From the NCBI RefSeq assembly GCF_003491345.1, contig NZ_CP025512.1, forward strand, positions 3,187,001-3,251,000: a stretch of DNA of 64,000 bases, written 5' to 3'. Position numbers and translations under genes: made by a program. The notes under the pieces were generated by a model. The model saw only the letters and a program-made list of their open reading frames with translations. It searched no databases and was not told the DNA's origin. Positions 8,947 through 19,201 of this stretch are shown in pieces (within the stretch, counting starts at the first letter, position 1; every line of letters begins with the position of its first letter). The DNA comes from Neorhizobium sp. SOG26 (GTDB taxonomy: Bacteria > Pseudomonadota > Alphaproteobacteria > Rhizobiales > Rhizobiaceae).

Positions 8947-8985
8947 ATCTCAAACGTCTTGAATAGAAATACCGGAACCAGATCC

Positions 8986-9936
8986 ATGAGCGATACCGAC
9001 AGCACCGATCCCGCGATCGCTCCGGTGCGACGCCACATTCGGTGGCACGTCCTGGTCTTCCTCGCGCCGGCCTTCTTGGTCTACACGGCGGTGATGATCC
9101 TGCCGTTGATCGAGACGCTGCGGCTTTCGCTCTTCAACATGGTCGAAGGCCAGCTGTCCTTCGTCGGCTTCAACAATTTCCGCGTCCTGTTTACCGATCC
9201 ACGCCTGTCGGCAGATTTCTGGAACGCGTTGTCGAACAACGTCATCTTCTTCATCATCCACATGCTGGTGCAGAACCCGATCGGCATTGCACTTGCCGCC
9301 ATGCTGTCGGTGCCGAGCCTGCGGTTTGCCGGCTTCTATCGCTCGGCCATCTTCGTGCCGACGCTGCTCTCCTTCGTCATCGTCGGCTTTATCTGGAAGC
9401 TCATCCTGTCGCCGATCTGGGGCATTGCGCCGAGCCTGATGGACTGGGTCGGCCTCAAATGGGCCTTCTCGCCCTGGCTTGGAAAGCCGGAATCGGCGCT
9501 GATCACCGTCTCGCTCATCTCGGTCTGGCAATATGTCGGCATACCGATGATGCTGATCTATGCCGCCCTCCTCAACATCCCGGACGAGGTGCTGGAAGCC
9601 GCCGAATGTGACGGCATCACCGGCTGGAGCCAGTTCTGGAAGATTAAGCTGCCGCTTATCCTGCCCTCGATCGGCATCATCTCGGTCCTGACCTTCGTCG
9701 GCAATTTCAACGCCTTCGACCTGATCTACACGGTCCAGGGCGCGCTCGGTGGCCCGAATGGGTCGACCGATATTCTCGGCACCCTCTTGTACCGCACCTT
9801 CTTCGGTTTCCAGAACCAGCTCGGCGACCGCTCCATGGGCGCCACCATTGCCGCGGTGATGTTCCTCATCATCCTCGCCGGCGTCTCGCTTTATCTTTTC
9901 GTCATCCAGCGGCGCATGCGCCGTTACCAGTTCTAA
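8986..9936 (+). CDS. ABC sugar transporter permease 1 (MalF-like)
   Basis: A 316-residue inner-membrane permease with about six helices, starting with VLVFLAPAFLVYTAVMILPL. The cytoplasmic coupling motif is seen in EAAECDGITGWSQFWKIKLP. The ATG at 8986 begins a plausible cytoplasmic tail; the longer frame from 8938 would start inside the palindromic repeat. The ribosome binding site is poor, which with the upstream repeat suggests lower expression than the binding protein. It pairs with the next gene, 12 bases downstream. Confidence 0.92.
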   Translation: MSDTDSTDPAIAPVRRHIRWHVLVFLAPAFLVYTAVMILPLIETLRLSLFNMVEGQLSFVGFNNFRVLFTDPRLSADFWNALSNNVIFFIIHMLVQNPIGIALAAMLSVPSLRFAGFYRSAIFVPTLLSFVIVGFIWKLILSPIWGIAPSLMDWVGLKWAFSPWLGKPESALITVSLISVWQYVGIPMMLIYAALLNIPDEVLEAAECDGITGWSQFWKIKLPLILPSIGIISVLTFVGNFNAFDLIYTVQGALGGPNGSTDILGTLLYRTFFGFQNQLGDRSMGATIAAVMFLIILAGVSLYLFVIQRRMRRYQF

Positions 9937-9948
9937 AGGGCGGATCTG

Positions 9949-10788
9949 ATGTCCAAGGCACGCTCAGCCCCGCTTCGCTCCGCGCTCATCCATCTGGCGC
10001 TCCTGTCCTACACGCTGCTGGCGCTCTTTCCCGTCTTCCTGACGCTGGTCAACTCGTTGAAGAGCCGCAACGCGATCTTCCGTGAGCCGATGGCCTTGCC
10101 CACGCCGTCCACGTTCAGCCTGATCGGCTACCAGACGGTCCTGCAGCAGGGGGATTTTGTCGGCTATTTCCAGAACAGCCTGATCGTTACCGTCGCGTCC
10201 ATCGCGCTCGTGCTGCTGTTCGGCGCAATGGCGGCTTTTGCGCTGTCGGAATACCGGTTCCGCGGCAACACGCTGATGGGGCTATACCTGGCCCTCGGCA
10301 TCATGATCCCGATCCGGCTTGGCACCGTCGCCATCTTGCAGGGCATGGTCTCGGCAGGCCTCGTCAACACGCTGACCTCGCTCGTCCTCGTTTATACCGC
10401 GCAGGGCCTGCCGCTGGCGATCTTCATCCTGTCTGAATTCATGCGCACCGTCTCCGACGACCTGAAGAATGCCGGCCGCATTGATGGCCTGTCGGAATAT
10501 TCCATCTTCTTCCGCCTCGTCCTGCCACTGGTCCGTCCAGCCATGGCAACGGTGGCGGTCTTCACCATGATCCCGATCTGGAACGACCTGTGGTTCCCGC
10601 TCATCCTGGCGCCTGGCGAAAGCACCAAGACGGTGACGCTCGGCGCGCAGATGTTCATCGGCCAATACGTGACCAACTGGAATGCGGTGCTGGCGGCCCT
10701 GTCGCTCGCCATACTGCCGGTCATGGTCCTTTATGTCATTTTCTCGCGGCAATTGATCCGCGGCATTACCTCTGGAGCCGTCAAGTGA
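9949..10788 (+). CDS. ABC sugar transporter permease 2 (MalG-like)
   Basis: A 279-residue permease with about six membrane helices. The coupling loop reads NAGRIDGLSEYSIFFRLVLP, and it ends in the usual short tail RGITSGAVK. It forms the heterodimeric channel with the preceding gene. Its stop overlaps the GTG start of the oxidoreductase by four bases (GTGA), indicating translational coupling. Confidence 0.92.
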   Translation: MSKARSAPLRSALIHLALLSYTLLALFPVFLTLVNSLKSRNAIFREPMALPTPSTFSLIGYQTVLQQGDFVGYFQNSLIVTVASIALVLLFGAMAAFALSEYRFRGNTLMGLYLALGIMIPIRLGTVAILQGMVSAGLVNTLTSLVLVYTAQGLPLAIFILSEFMRTVSDDLKNAGRIDGLSEYSIFFRLVLPLVRPAMATVAVFTMIPIWNDLWFPLILAPGESTKTVTLGAQMFIGQYVTNWNAVLAALSLAILPVMVLYVIFSRQLIRGITSGAVK

Positions 10789-11846
10789 ATTCGAATACCC
10801 CCATCCGCGTCCTCGTCGCCGGTCTTGGCAATATGGGCATGAGCCATGCGCTCGCCTATCACAACAACCCGGGCTTCGAGATCGTCGGCCTCGTCAACCG
10901 GTCGAAGCGCGAGCTGCCGCCGGAACTCCAGGGTTATCCGCTTTATCCGGAGTTCGAGCCGGCGCTGAAGGAAACCAGGCCGGCGCTCTGCTCCATCAAC
11001 ACCTATTCCGATAGCCACGCCGACTATTCGGTCATGGCTTTTGAGGCGGGCTGCGACGTCTTTGTCGAAAAGCCGCTCGCGACCACGGTTGCCGATGCGG
11101 AACGCGTCGTGGCGGCCGCGAAGAAGCACGGTCGTAAGCTCGTCGTCGGTTACATCCTGCGCCACCATCCGTCCTGGATGCGGCTCATCGAGGAGGCCCG
11201 TCGTCTCGGTCCCCCGTACGTCTTCCGCATGAACCTCAACCAGCAGTCCTCCGGCTCCAAGTGGGACGTCCACAAGGCGCTGATGCAGACAACCCCGCCG
11301 ATCGTTGATTGCGGTGTGCATTATGTCGATGTCTGGTGCCAGATCACCGATGCCAAGGCTGTCGAGGTCCGCGGCATGGGCTTGCGCATGACCGACGAAG
11401 TCGGGCCGAACATGTATAACTACGGCCACATGCAGGTGCTCTTCGAGGATGGCTCGGTCGGCTGGTACGAGGCAGGCTGGGGCCCGATGATGTCGGAAAT
11501 GGCCTTTTTCGTGAAGGATGTCATTTCGCCCAAGGGTTCGGTCTCGATCCTGGTCGATGCCAACGCAAAGTCGGATGACATCGACACCCATACCAAGACC
11601 TCGGTGATCCGCGTCCATTCCGCCGAAACCGGACCGGATGGTTCCTTCATCCGCCCCGACCAGGATCTTTCCATGAGCGGCGAGCCGGATCACCAGAAGC
11701 TTTGCGACCTGGAACAAGCCTATGTGCTGAAGGCAATCCGCGAGGATATCGACCTGACGCGGCACATGAACGACGCGGTACAGTCGCTGCGCATCTGCCT
11801 TGCGGCAGACGAAAGCGTCCGCACCGGCCAGCCTGTACGTCTGTAA
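10785..11846 (+). CDS. Gfo/Idh/MocA-family oxidoreductase
   Basis: A 353-residue NAD(P)-dependent sugar oxidoreductase. The Rossmann fold is at the N terminus ([14 protein letters not shown]), the conserved EKPLATT motif contains the catalytic-region Lys, and [10 protein letters not shown] matches the C-terminal substrate domain. I chose the GTG at 10785, which overlaps the permease stop; the frame continues upstream to 10590 but only inside the permease gene. The enzyme has no place in the standard MurNAc/GlcNAc route, so it may oxidise, epimerise or de-block an incoming sugar. That role is inferred from position only. Confidence 0.88.
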   Translation: MNSNTPIRVLVAGLGNMGMSHALAYHNNPGFEIVGLVNRSKRELPPELQGYPLYPEFEPALKETRPALCSINTYSDSHADYSVMAFEAGCDVFVEKPLATTVADAERVVAAAKKHGRKLVVGYILRHHPSWMRLIEEARRLGPPYVFRMNLNQQSSGSKWDVHKALMQTTPPIVDCGVHYVDVWCQITDAKAVEVRGMGLRMTDEVGPNMYNYGHMQVLFEDGSVGWYEAGWGPMMSEMAFFVKDVISPKGSVSILVDANAKSDDIDTHTKTSVIRVHSAETGPDGSFIRPDQDLSMSGEPDHQKLCDLEQAYVLKAIREDIDLTRHMNDAVQSLRICLAADESVRTGQPVRL

Positions 11847-11860
11847 AAAGGGAAACGCTT

Positions 11861-12871
<1,011 letters not shown>

Positions 12872-12905
12872 AACTGAGGGTCAGTCGCGCCGATGTGAAG
12901 GAGCG

Positions 12906-12926
12906 GGCCCCGAGTTGAACGGGGCC
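12906..12926 (+). terminator. Possible 3' hairpin of the ABC operon
   Basis: GGCCCC and GGGGCC form a six-base stem with a nine-base loop 35 bases after the ATPase stop. There is no T-run, so intrinsic termination is doubtful; it may protect the 3' end instead. Confidence 0.3.
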
Positions 12927-12985
12927 ATCTGGGAAGGGCAGAACTTTCCAACGATATAAGCGTTATGATCCTCAAGGAGGCGCCC

Positions 12986-13261
12986 ATGTTCGCTTTATCG
13001 CTCATCATCGCGCTGATGGCAGGAATGGCAGGGCTTTTCGCCACCATCGTTTACCAGATCGCCCAGGCGCGTCGCCAGCAGTTTATCGAGGAAGCCTCGC
13101 TCAACGGCTATGCGACCCATCGCGCGGTCGAACTGGAAAAGAAGGCGGCGGAAAAGAAGGTTTTTCGAGGCAAACCCCAACGGCTCGCAAAACAAACGCC
13201 AAAATGCGTTCCGGCCCGGCGCCCGCACCGATGCTTGCCCGTTAATTTATCAATTCACTAA
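12986..13261 (+). CDS. Small single-pass membrane protein
   Basis: A 91-residue protein of no recognised family. One hydrophobic helix spans about residues 2-27 (FALSLIIALMAGMAGLFATI); the rest is hydrophilic and strongly basic, with a Lys/Arg-rich tail expected in the cytoplasm. A strong ribosome binding site, AAGGAGG, lies six bases before the ATG at 12986, which decides the start over an ATG at 12965. The C-terminal half (after about residue 55) is odd in composition, so a frameshift or read-through there cannot be excluded. Confidence 0.6.
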   Translation: MFALSLIIALMAGMAGLFATIVYQIAQARRQQFIEEASLNGYATHRAVELEKKAAEKKVFRGKPQRLAKQTPKCVPARRPHRCLPVNLSIH

Positions 13262-13272
13262 CTTGGGAAGTT

Positions 13273-13348
<76 letters not shown>

Positions 13349-13506
13349 ATCAGGGTGGTCCGGTATATTCCGGTCCTGGGAAACTCCGTTCGGCGCTTTG
13401 TCCGGGGGAGTGGCGGCTTCTTACTTCCGGTTCGGAAAGAGTGCAAGCCGAAATTTGAGAGCCCGCCAATTTTTATCTAATTGCCGGGCCCGAAAGCGAA
13501 AATCGC

Positions 13507-13893
13507 TTAAACGTCGTCGTCGTCGCCGCCAACGCCGATGATGCCCGAAACGTCGTCGTCATCTTCGTCTTCGTCGGCTTCGAGGAAGGTATCGTCGTCG
13601 TCATCGCCGAGATCAACGTCGTCGTCACCGATATCGGGGATGTCATCGCCGCTGTTGCCGTCGTCGTTATCGTCGGTCGAAACCATTTCGATTTCGGTGT
13701 TTTCGGTATCGACTTCCTGAACGTCCTCTTCCTCGGCCTGTTCCATCTTCTTGGCAGCGCTGTTCTCTTCGAAGAAGGAGAGCGGCCAGGACTTGCCGGT
13801 ATAGGGCGATACAACCGGATCGCGGTTCAGGTCGTAGAATTTTTTGCCGGTATCGGGGTCGGTGCGCTTGGTGCCGAGTTCCGCTTTTGCCAC
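13507..13893 (-). CDS. TIGR02300-family acidic protein
   Basis: A 128-residue protein with N terminus AELGTKRTDPDTGKKFYDLN, the signature of TIGR02300 (the FYDLN acid family) found in alphaproteobacteria. The C-terminal half is almost entirely Asp and Glu, giving a highly acidic disordered tail encoded by GTC/GTCGTC-like repeats on the plus strand. I chose the GTG at 13893, where the family normally begins with MAKxELGTKR. Function is unknown. In related genomes it lies beside aroA-cmk-rpsA, and it flanks the tRNA-Ala here as expected. Confidence 0.9.
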   Translation of the reverse strand: MAKAELGTKRTDPDTGKKFYDLNRDPVVSPYTGKSWPLSFFEENSAAKKMEQAEEEDVQEVDTENTEIEMVSTDDNDDGNSGDDIPDIGDDDVDLGDDDDDTFLEADEDEDDDDVSGIIGVGGDDDDV

Positions 13894-14118
13894 AGTCAGA
13901 GCCTCATGGGATGGCCGATAATATCGGCATGCCGCCGGATGAGCGGCTAATTTCGGTGAAAATCTAAGCCGGTCCCCATAAGGCCTGAGCACTATGATGT
14001 CAAAGACAAACTTTCATGAGGCCCATCAACCACCGCGTGATGACCGCCTGACGGCTTTGTGCTAGGCAGCCCATCGGCAGAGCCTTTGGGAACAAGGCAT
14101 CATCGGGAGGGACAGGAC

Positions 14119-14760
14119 GTGTATCAACCGCCGCATTTTCGTGAAGACGATCTTGCCACGCAGCACGCGTTGATCCGCGCTCATCCGCTCGCCCTTCTCA
14201 TCACCGCCGGTGCCTCCGGCCTCACCGCCAATCCGGTTCCCTGCCACCTTGATGCCGGAGCATCGGAGAAGGGCACCTTGCGGCTGCATCTTGCCCGGGC
14301 AAATCCGCAATGGAGCGGGATCCGCGATGGTGCGCCAGTGCTTGCCGTCTTCCAGGGTGCAAACTCGTATGTGACGCCGTCCTGGTACCAGACCAAGCAG
14401 GAGACGGGCAAAGTCGTGCCAACCTGGAATTATGCCATCGTCCAGGTCCGCGGCACTGCCCGTGTCATCGAGGATGCCGACTGGCTGCTGGCGCAGGTCG
14501 AGGCGATCACTCGCCAGCATGAGAGCGATCGTCCCGAGCCTTGGACCGTCAGCGACGCGCCGCCGGATTTCGTCCGCGCTCAGTTGAAGGGCATCGTAGG
14601 CATCGAAATCGAGATCGCGGATATCGACGGCAAGTGGAAAGTCAGCCAGAACCGGTCCGCCGGTGACCGGGAAGGTGTTGCCGCAGGCCTAGACGAGCTA
14701 AAGACCGGCGATGGCATGGCAGAACTGGTGCGCCGTTACGGCGCGATGCGAATTTCATAA
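14119..14760 (+). CDS. FMN-binding PaiB-like protein
   Basis: A 213-residue protein matching the PaiB/FMN-binding negative regulator family: it begins VYQPPHFREDD, has a central region ending PTWNYAIVQVRGTARVI, and ends with SQNRSAGDREGVAAGL, the family's conserved tail. Such split-barrel flavin proteins resemble pyridoxamine-phosphate oxidases; Bacillus PaiB affects protease and sporulation genes. The GTG at 14119 follows GGGAGGGACAGG. It lies nine bases before cmk, a position usually held by aroA in rhizobia. Whether it is a regulator or an enzyme here is open. Confidence 0.88.
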   Translation: MYQPPHFREDDLATQHALIRAHPLALLITAGASGLTANPVPCHLDAGASEKGTLRLHLARANPQWSGIRDGAPVLAVFQGANSYVTPSWYQTKQETGKVVPTWNYAIVQVRGTARVIEDADWLLAQVEAITRQHESDRPEPWTVSDAPPDFVRAQLKGIVGIEIEIADIDGKWKVSQNRSAGDREGVAAGLDELKTGDGMAELVRRYGAMRIS

Positions 14761-14769
14761 GGTGAACGA

Positions 14770-15408
14770 GTGAACGCAGGAATGATTATCGCCATTGACG
14801 GACCCGCGGCAGCCGGCAAGGGCACGCTGTCGCGCCAGATCGCCGAGACCTATGGCTTCCAGCATCTGGATACCGGGCTGACCTATCGCGCCACCGCCAA
14901 GGCGCTGCTGGATGCCGGCCTGCCGCTCGACAATGAAGAGGTGGCGGAAAAGATCGCTCGCGAAGTCGAGCTTGCCGGCCTGGATCGCGAAGTCCTGTCG
15001 GCGCATGCGATTGGCGAGGCTGCGTCGAAGATCGCGGTGATGCCCGCAGTTCGCCGCGCGCTGGTCGAGGCGCAGCGGACCTTCTCGCAGCGCAAGCCCG
15101 GCACGGTGCTCGACGGTCGCGACATCGGCACCGTCGTTTGCCCGGATGCGGCGGTGAAGCTTTACGTCACCGCCTCTCCCGAAGTCAGGGCGAAGCGCCG
15201 CTACGACGAGATCCTCGGCCGCGGCGGCGAGGCGGATTTCGCAGAGATCTTCGCCGACGTGCAAAAGCGCGACGAGCGCGACATGGGACGCGCCGACAGC
15301 CCGTTGCGACCCGCCGAGGATGCGCACTTGCTAGATACGTCGGAAATGAGTATAGAGGCGGCGTTTCAGGCGGCGAAGGTCATCATCGATGCTGCCTTGA
15401 AGAAATAG
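14770..15408 (+). CDS. cmk: Cytidylate kinase
   Basis: Phosphorylates CMP and dCMP with ATP in the cytoplasm. The 212-residue protein has the P-loop GPAAAGKGT (11-19), [10 protein letters not shown] in the NMP-binding region, and [14 protein letters not shown], diagnostic of Cmk. I used the GTG at 14770, seven bases after AAGG; the ATG at 14782 is the alternative and would drop four residues. It precedes rpsA, a pairing widespread in bacteria. Confidence 0.96.
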   Translation: MNAGMIIAIDGPAAAGKGTLSRQIAETYGFQHLDTGLTYRATAKALLDAGLPLDNEEVAEKIAREVELAGLDREVLSAHAIGEAASKIAVMPAVRRALVEAQRTFSQRKPGTVLDGRDIGTVVCPDAAVKLYVTASPEVRAKRRYDEILGRGGEADFAEIFADVQKRDERDMGRADSPLRPAEDAHLLDTSEMSIEAAFQAAKVIIDAALKK

Positions 15409-15547
15409 CATTCCAGAATAGCTCGAAGCTCAGTCCCCGCGCCGGATTGCCTCCCCGTTTGATGAGAGAGGCGGACTTGAGTCTTTGGGCATGTACAACT
15501 CGAACCCCCGGCGCGCTATGTGCCCCCGCGGCACTCCAGGAGATTTT

Positions 15548-17254
15548 ATGGCAGTATCAACCCCCACGCGGGAGGACTTCGCAGCCCTCCTCGAAGAATC
15601 CTTCGCTTCCAACGATCTGGCAGAAGGCTACGTCACGAAAGGTCGCGTCACGGCGATCGAAAAGGACATGGCCGTTGTTGACGTCGGCCTCAAGGTCGAA
15701 GGCCGCATCGCCCTGAAGGAATTCGGTGCAAAGGGCAAGGACGGTTCGCTGAAGGTCGGCGACGAAGTCGAAGTCTATGTCGAGCGCATCGAGAATGCAC
15801 TCGGCGAAGCGGTTCTGTCGCGCGAGAAGGCTCGCCGCGAAGAAAGCTGGGTCAAGCTCGAAGCCAAGTTCGAAGCTGGTGAGCGCGTTGAAGGCGTTAT
15901 CTTCAACCAGGTCAAGGGTGGCTTCACCGTCGATCTCGACGGCGCCGTTGCCTTCCTGCCGCGTTCGCAGGTCGACATCCGTCCGATCCGCGACGTTACC
16001 CCGCTCATGCACAACCCGCAGCCCTTCGAAATCCTCAAGATGGACAAGCGCCGCGGCAACATCGTTGTTTCGCGTCGTACGGTTCTTGAAGAATCGCGTG
16101 CCGAGCAGCGTTCGGAAATCGTGCAGAACCTCGAAGAAGGCCAGGTTGTTGACGGCGTCGTCAAGAACATCACCGATTACGGTGCGTTCGTTGACCTCGG
16201 CGGCATTGACGGCCTGCTGCACGTCACCGACATGGCATGGCGCCGCGTCAACCATCCGTCGGAAATCCTGAACATCGGCCAGCAGGTCAAGGTTCAGATC
16301 ATCCGCATCAACCAGGAAACCCACCGCATCTCGCTCGGCATGAAGCAGCTCGAGTCGGATCCGTGGGATGGCATCTCGGCCAAGTACCCGGTCGGCAAGA
16401 AGATCTCCGGTACCGTCACGAACATCACCGACTACGGTGCGTTCGTTGAGCTGGAGCCGGGCATCGAAGGCCTGATCCACATCTCCGAAATGTCCTGGAC
16501 CAAGAAGAACGTACATCCCGGCAAGATCCTGTCCACGACGCAGGATGTTGACGTTGTCGTTCTCGAAGTCGACCCGTCGAAGCGCCGTATCTCGCTTGGC
16601 CTCAAGCAGACGCTGGAAAACCCGTGGCAGGCATTTGCCTACACGCATCCGGCTGGCACTGAAGTCGAAGGCGAAGTCAAGAACAAGACCGAGTTCGGCC
16701 TGTTCATCGGCCTCGAAGGCGATGTCGACGGCATGGTGCACCTGTCTGACCTCGACTGGAACCGTCCGGGCGAGCAGGTCATCGAGGAATACAACAAGGG
16801 CGACGTCGTCAAGGCTGTCGTTCTCGATGTAGACGTCGAGAAGGAGCGTATCTCGCTCGGCATCAAGCAGCTTGGCAAGGACGCTGTCGGCGAAGCCGCA
16901 GCTTCGGGGGAACTGCGCAAGAATGCTGTTGTTTCCTGCGAAGTCATCGGCGTCAACGACGGTGGCGTGGAAGTGAAGCTCGTCAACCACGAGGACATCA
17001 CCTCCTTCATCCGCCGCAACGACCTGGCCCGCGATCGTGACGATCAGCGTCCGGAGCGTTTCTCGGTTGGCCAGGTATTCGACGCCCGCGTCGTCAACTG
17101 GTCGAAGAAGGACCGCAAGGTCATGCTGTCGATCAAGGCTCTCGAGATCGCAGAAGAGAAGGAAGCAGTTGCTCAGTTCGGTTCGTCCGACTCGGGCGCT
17201 TCGCTCGGCGACATCCTCGGCGCGGCTCTGAAGAACCGCAACAACGCCGAGTAA
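15548..17254 (+). CDS. rpsA: 30S ribosomal protein S1
   Basis: The 568-residue protein consists of repeated S1 RNA-binding domains, about six, seen through recurring ITDYGAFV and ISLGxKQ motifs. It docks mRNA on the 30S subunit during initiation. The ATG at 15548 follows CAGGAG; the open frame back to 15485 lacks a ribosome binding site. Codon use is very biased (GGC, GTC, AAG), as expected for a highly expressed gene. An intrinsic terminator follows directly. Confidence 0.98.
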   Translation: MAVSTPTREDFAALLEESFASNDLAEGYVTKGRVTAIEKDMAVVDVGLKVEGRIALKEFGAKGKDGSLKVGDEVEVYVERIENALGEAVLSREKARREESWVKLEAKFEAGERVEGVIFNQVKGGFTVDLDGAVAFLPRSQVDIRPIRDVTPLMHNPQPFEILKMDKRRGNIVVSRRTVLEESRAEQRSEIVQNLEEGQVVDGVVKNITDYGAFVDLGGIDGLLHVTDMAWRRVNHPSEILNIGQQVKVQIIRINQETHRISLGMKQLESDPWDGISAKYPVGKKISGTVTNITDYGAFVELEPGIEGLIHISEMSWTKKNVHPGKILSTTQDVDVVVLEVDPSKRRISLGLKQTLENPWQAFAYTHPAGTEVEGEVKNKTEFGLFIGLEGDVDGMVHLSDLDWNRPGEQVIEEYNKGDVVKAVVLDVDVEKERISLGIKQLGKDAVGEAAASGELRKNAVVSCEVIGVNDGGVEVKLVNHEDITSFIRRNDLARDRDDQRPERFSVGQVFDARVVNWSKKDRKVMLSIKALEIAEEKEAVAQFGSSDSGASLGDILGAALKNRNNAE

Positions 17255-17276
17255 TCGACGTCAAGAACAATAAGAG

Positions 17277-17302
17277 CCGCCGGACCCAGGTCCGGCGGTT
17301 TT
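17277..17302 (+). terminator. Intrinsic terminator of rpsA
   Basis: CCGCCGGACC (17277-17286) pairs perfectly with GGTCCGGCGG (17289-17298) and is followed by TTTT, 22 bases past the rpsA stop. Confidence 0.93.
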
Positions 17303-17332
17303 GTCATGTCCGCTTTTCAGGCTTCGGGTTGA

Positions 17333-19030
17333 TCAAGCCCAGCCGGCCATGCGCCAGTAAAGATCATTGGCGGGCGAGGAGCTGTCAGTTTCCTCGTCAT
17401 CTTCTGAAACATCCGCCTCAGGCTCGTCCTGCCGGTCATCCTCCTCAGCGTGATGAAACGCCTGGCCATCCTGGCCCTGCTGGCTCTCGCCATCTTCATC
17501 GGTGGCCGACACGGCGCGCGTCTTGCGCTCTTCCGGATCCCGCTCCCGCTCTTCCGGCGGATAGGGCGCATAAGCGAGCGGCACCCCGTCGCGCATGACA
17601 GGCGGTAGCGTCATCGGCACCACCATCTTGTCAGACACCTCGGTCGTGACGGGACGCGGCATGGCCGTGGCGTCCTGTTGCGCACGGGTGGCCTGTGGAG
17701 ACACGTCGTCGGCCAAGTTTTCGGATGTCGTGGCTGACGGCGCGCGCATGCCCGCCTGGCCATCGGTCGCTGTGGCGCGTGCCTGTACCACCTCTGCCGT
17801 GGGCTGGTCCGCATTCAGAAGTGCCCGCAACGCCTGTTGTTCAGGCGAAGCATTCCTGGATGCTGCCGCTGTGGCAACCGTTGGAAAACCGTCTTCGTCA
17901 AAGGTCTCTGCCAGCCACTGCGCCACCGCGGAGATCGATGCCTTGTCGGCGGGCGTTTTCCGCAGAGCTTCACCGCGATGCTCGGGCAGGCGCGCGGCGG
18001 CTGCTTGTTCCTGCCGTTTCGGCTCCAGCGACCACTCCTCACCCGCCTGTTCGTAAAGCAGGAGACCAGGATCGGCGACCTGGGCCGCGTAAGCCTGTTT
18101 AGACGTGCTTTGCAGCATCGATGCCGGCAACGCAGCCGCCGGCTCTCCAGCATCGGGCGTCGTAACGGTGGTCGGCACCGGGCGACCGCCAGCTGGCGTC
18201 CCACGAGCTTCCACAGCCTGCTTTGCAAGCTGGCCAGCCTTGGCGGCAGCTGCATCGGTGTTTGCGCCATCAGGCAGGTCATCGACGGTCTCCCCTGCGG
18301 GGGAGGAATGCTGCGGCACGGGCGCCTCATCCGCCTCGACGGCTTCTGTCGCAAGCTCAGCGGATGCCGAAGTGGCCGATGGACTAGCCACCGCCTGGAC
18401 GGCGCCGCTGTTGGCAGGCGCGGTTGGCGCAGCATTCTGGGCTGGCGCCGTCGTGCCCGCCCGTATTGCATCTGCCGGTTTTGGGGTATTGGCGGCCACA
18501 CGCGGCGCCATACCGGGTGCAGGCTCCGCGCCTTCGTTCTGCTGGTAAGAATTGACGGCCGCCTTGGCGGCAAGATCGCCTTCGACAAGCTTCGCAGTTT
18601 CGAGGTTCACCGCAAACCGAGCCGCCTCCGGTCCGGCCGGGTTGGCGAGCACCTGGTTCAGCAACTGCAGCGTGATACCGCGCACCAGCTGGTTCAGGCT
18701 GCGCTCCAGTGCGGCGCGCTCTGCCGGGTTCAGCGCCTTGATTGCCTCGAACAGCCGCTTGGTATAATCCGAGAGTGTCTCGCCTTCGCGCCGTGGCAGC
18801 TTGATCAGCCGGCCAACCGTTTCGGCAAACACCGAAGTCCCCTGCGCGAGTTGCACCTGCGCCGAAAGCGCCAGCGCATTGCTGCGACCACCGGACAGCG
18901 CGTTCGACAGGCTGACGACTGCTTCCTGTGCCGGCGCGTTTGCACCCATTCGCTGGCGCAACAATGTGTGCGGCGGCAAGGGCTGCTGTTCGGAGAAAGA
19001 TGTCGAAGTGGTACGCACCAGAGGCAGCAT
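17333..19030 (-). CDS. Unassigned Ala/Pro-rich protein, 565 aa
   Basis: I do not recognise a family. Residues about 25-160 look folded and mainly helical (LSDYTKRLFEAIKALNPAERAALERS is a clear amphipathic stretch), followed by some 300 residues rich in Ala, Pro, Gln and Thr that are probably disordered, then an Arg/Glu-rich tail ending LYWRMAGWA. No signal peptide or membrane helix is visible. The layout resembles flagellar hook-length control proteins or other secreted rulers only in composition. It is followed on the same strand by another unassigned helical protein 171 bases upstream, possibly its partner. Confidence 0.7.
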   Translation of the reverse strand: MLPLVRTTSTSFSEQQPLPPHTLLRQRMGANAPAQEAVVSLSNALSGGRSNALALSAQVQLAQGTSVFAETVGRLIKLPRREGETLSDYTKRLFEAIKALNPAERAALERSLNQLVRGITLQLLNQVLANPAGPEAARFAVNLETAKLVEGDLAAKAAVNSYQQNEGAEPAPGMAPRVAANTPKPADAIRAGTTAPAQNAAPTAPANSGAVQAVASPSATSASAELATEAVEADEAPVPQHSSPAGETVDDLPDGANTDAAAAKAGQLAKQAVEARGTPAGGRPVPTTVTTPDAGEPAAALPASMLQSTSKQAYAAQVADPGLLLYEQAGEEWSLEPKRQEQAAAARLPEHRGEALRKTPADKASISAVAQWLAETFDEDGFPTVATAAASRNASPEQQALRALLNADQPTAEVVQARATATDGQAGMRAPSATTSENLADDVSPQATRAQQDATAMPRPVTTEVSDKMVVPMTLPPVMRDGVPLAYAPYPPEERERDPEERKTRAVSATDEDGESQQGQDGQAFHHAEEDDRQDEPEADVSEDDEETDSSSPANDLYWRMAGWA

Positions 19031-19201
19031 CGGTCGCTCCTTCTGTTGGCGACGATAAAGGCAGCTCGGCTAAGCGATCACTCTGTTTTTTCGCAACGAA
19101 CGGCGTTGCGACCGTAACGCCTCATGGCGTACCCGATGCCGATGGATTCGCCCATTCTGGCCAGGCATGGTTAATAATTTGCAAACCGAAGCAGGGGCGG
19201 C

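Noticed and set aside
7020-9038. A 672-codon minus-strand frame across murQ and the binding-protein gene
   Set aside because: It crosses three clear features, including the palindromic repeat, and its translation is low-complexity.
15485-15547. N-terminal extension of rpsA
   Set aside because: No ribosome binding site before the ATG at 15485, and S1 proteins start at the MAVSTPT-like residue after CAGGAG.
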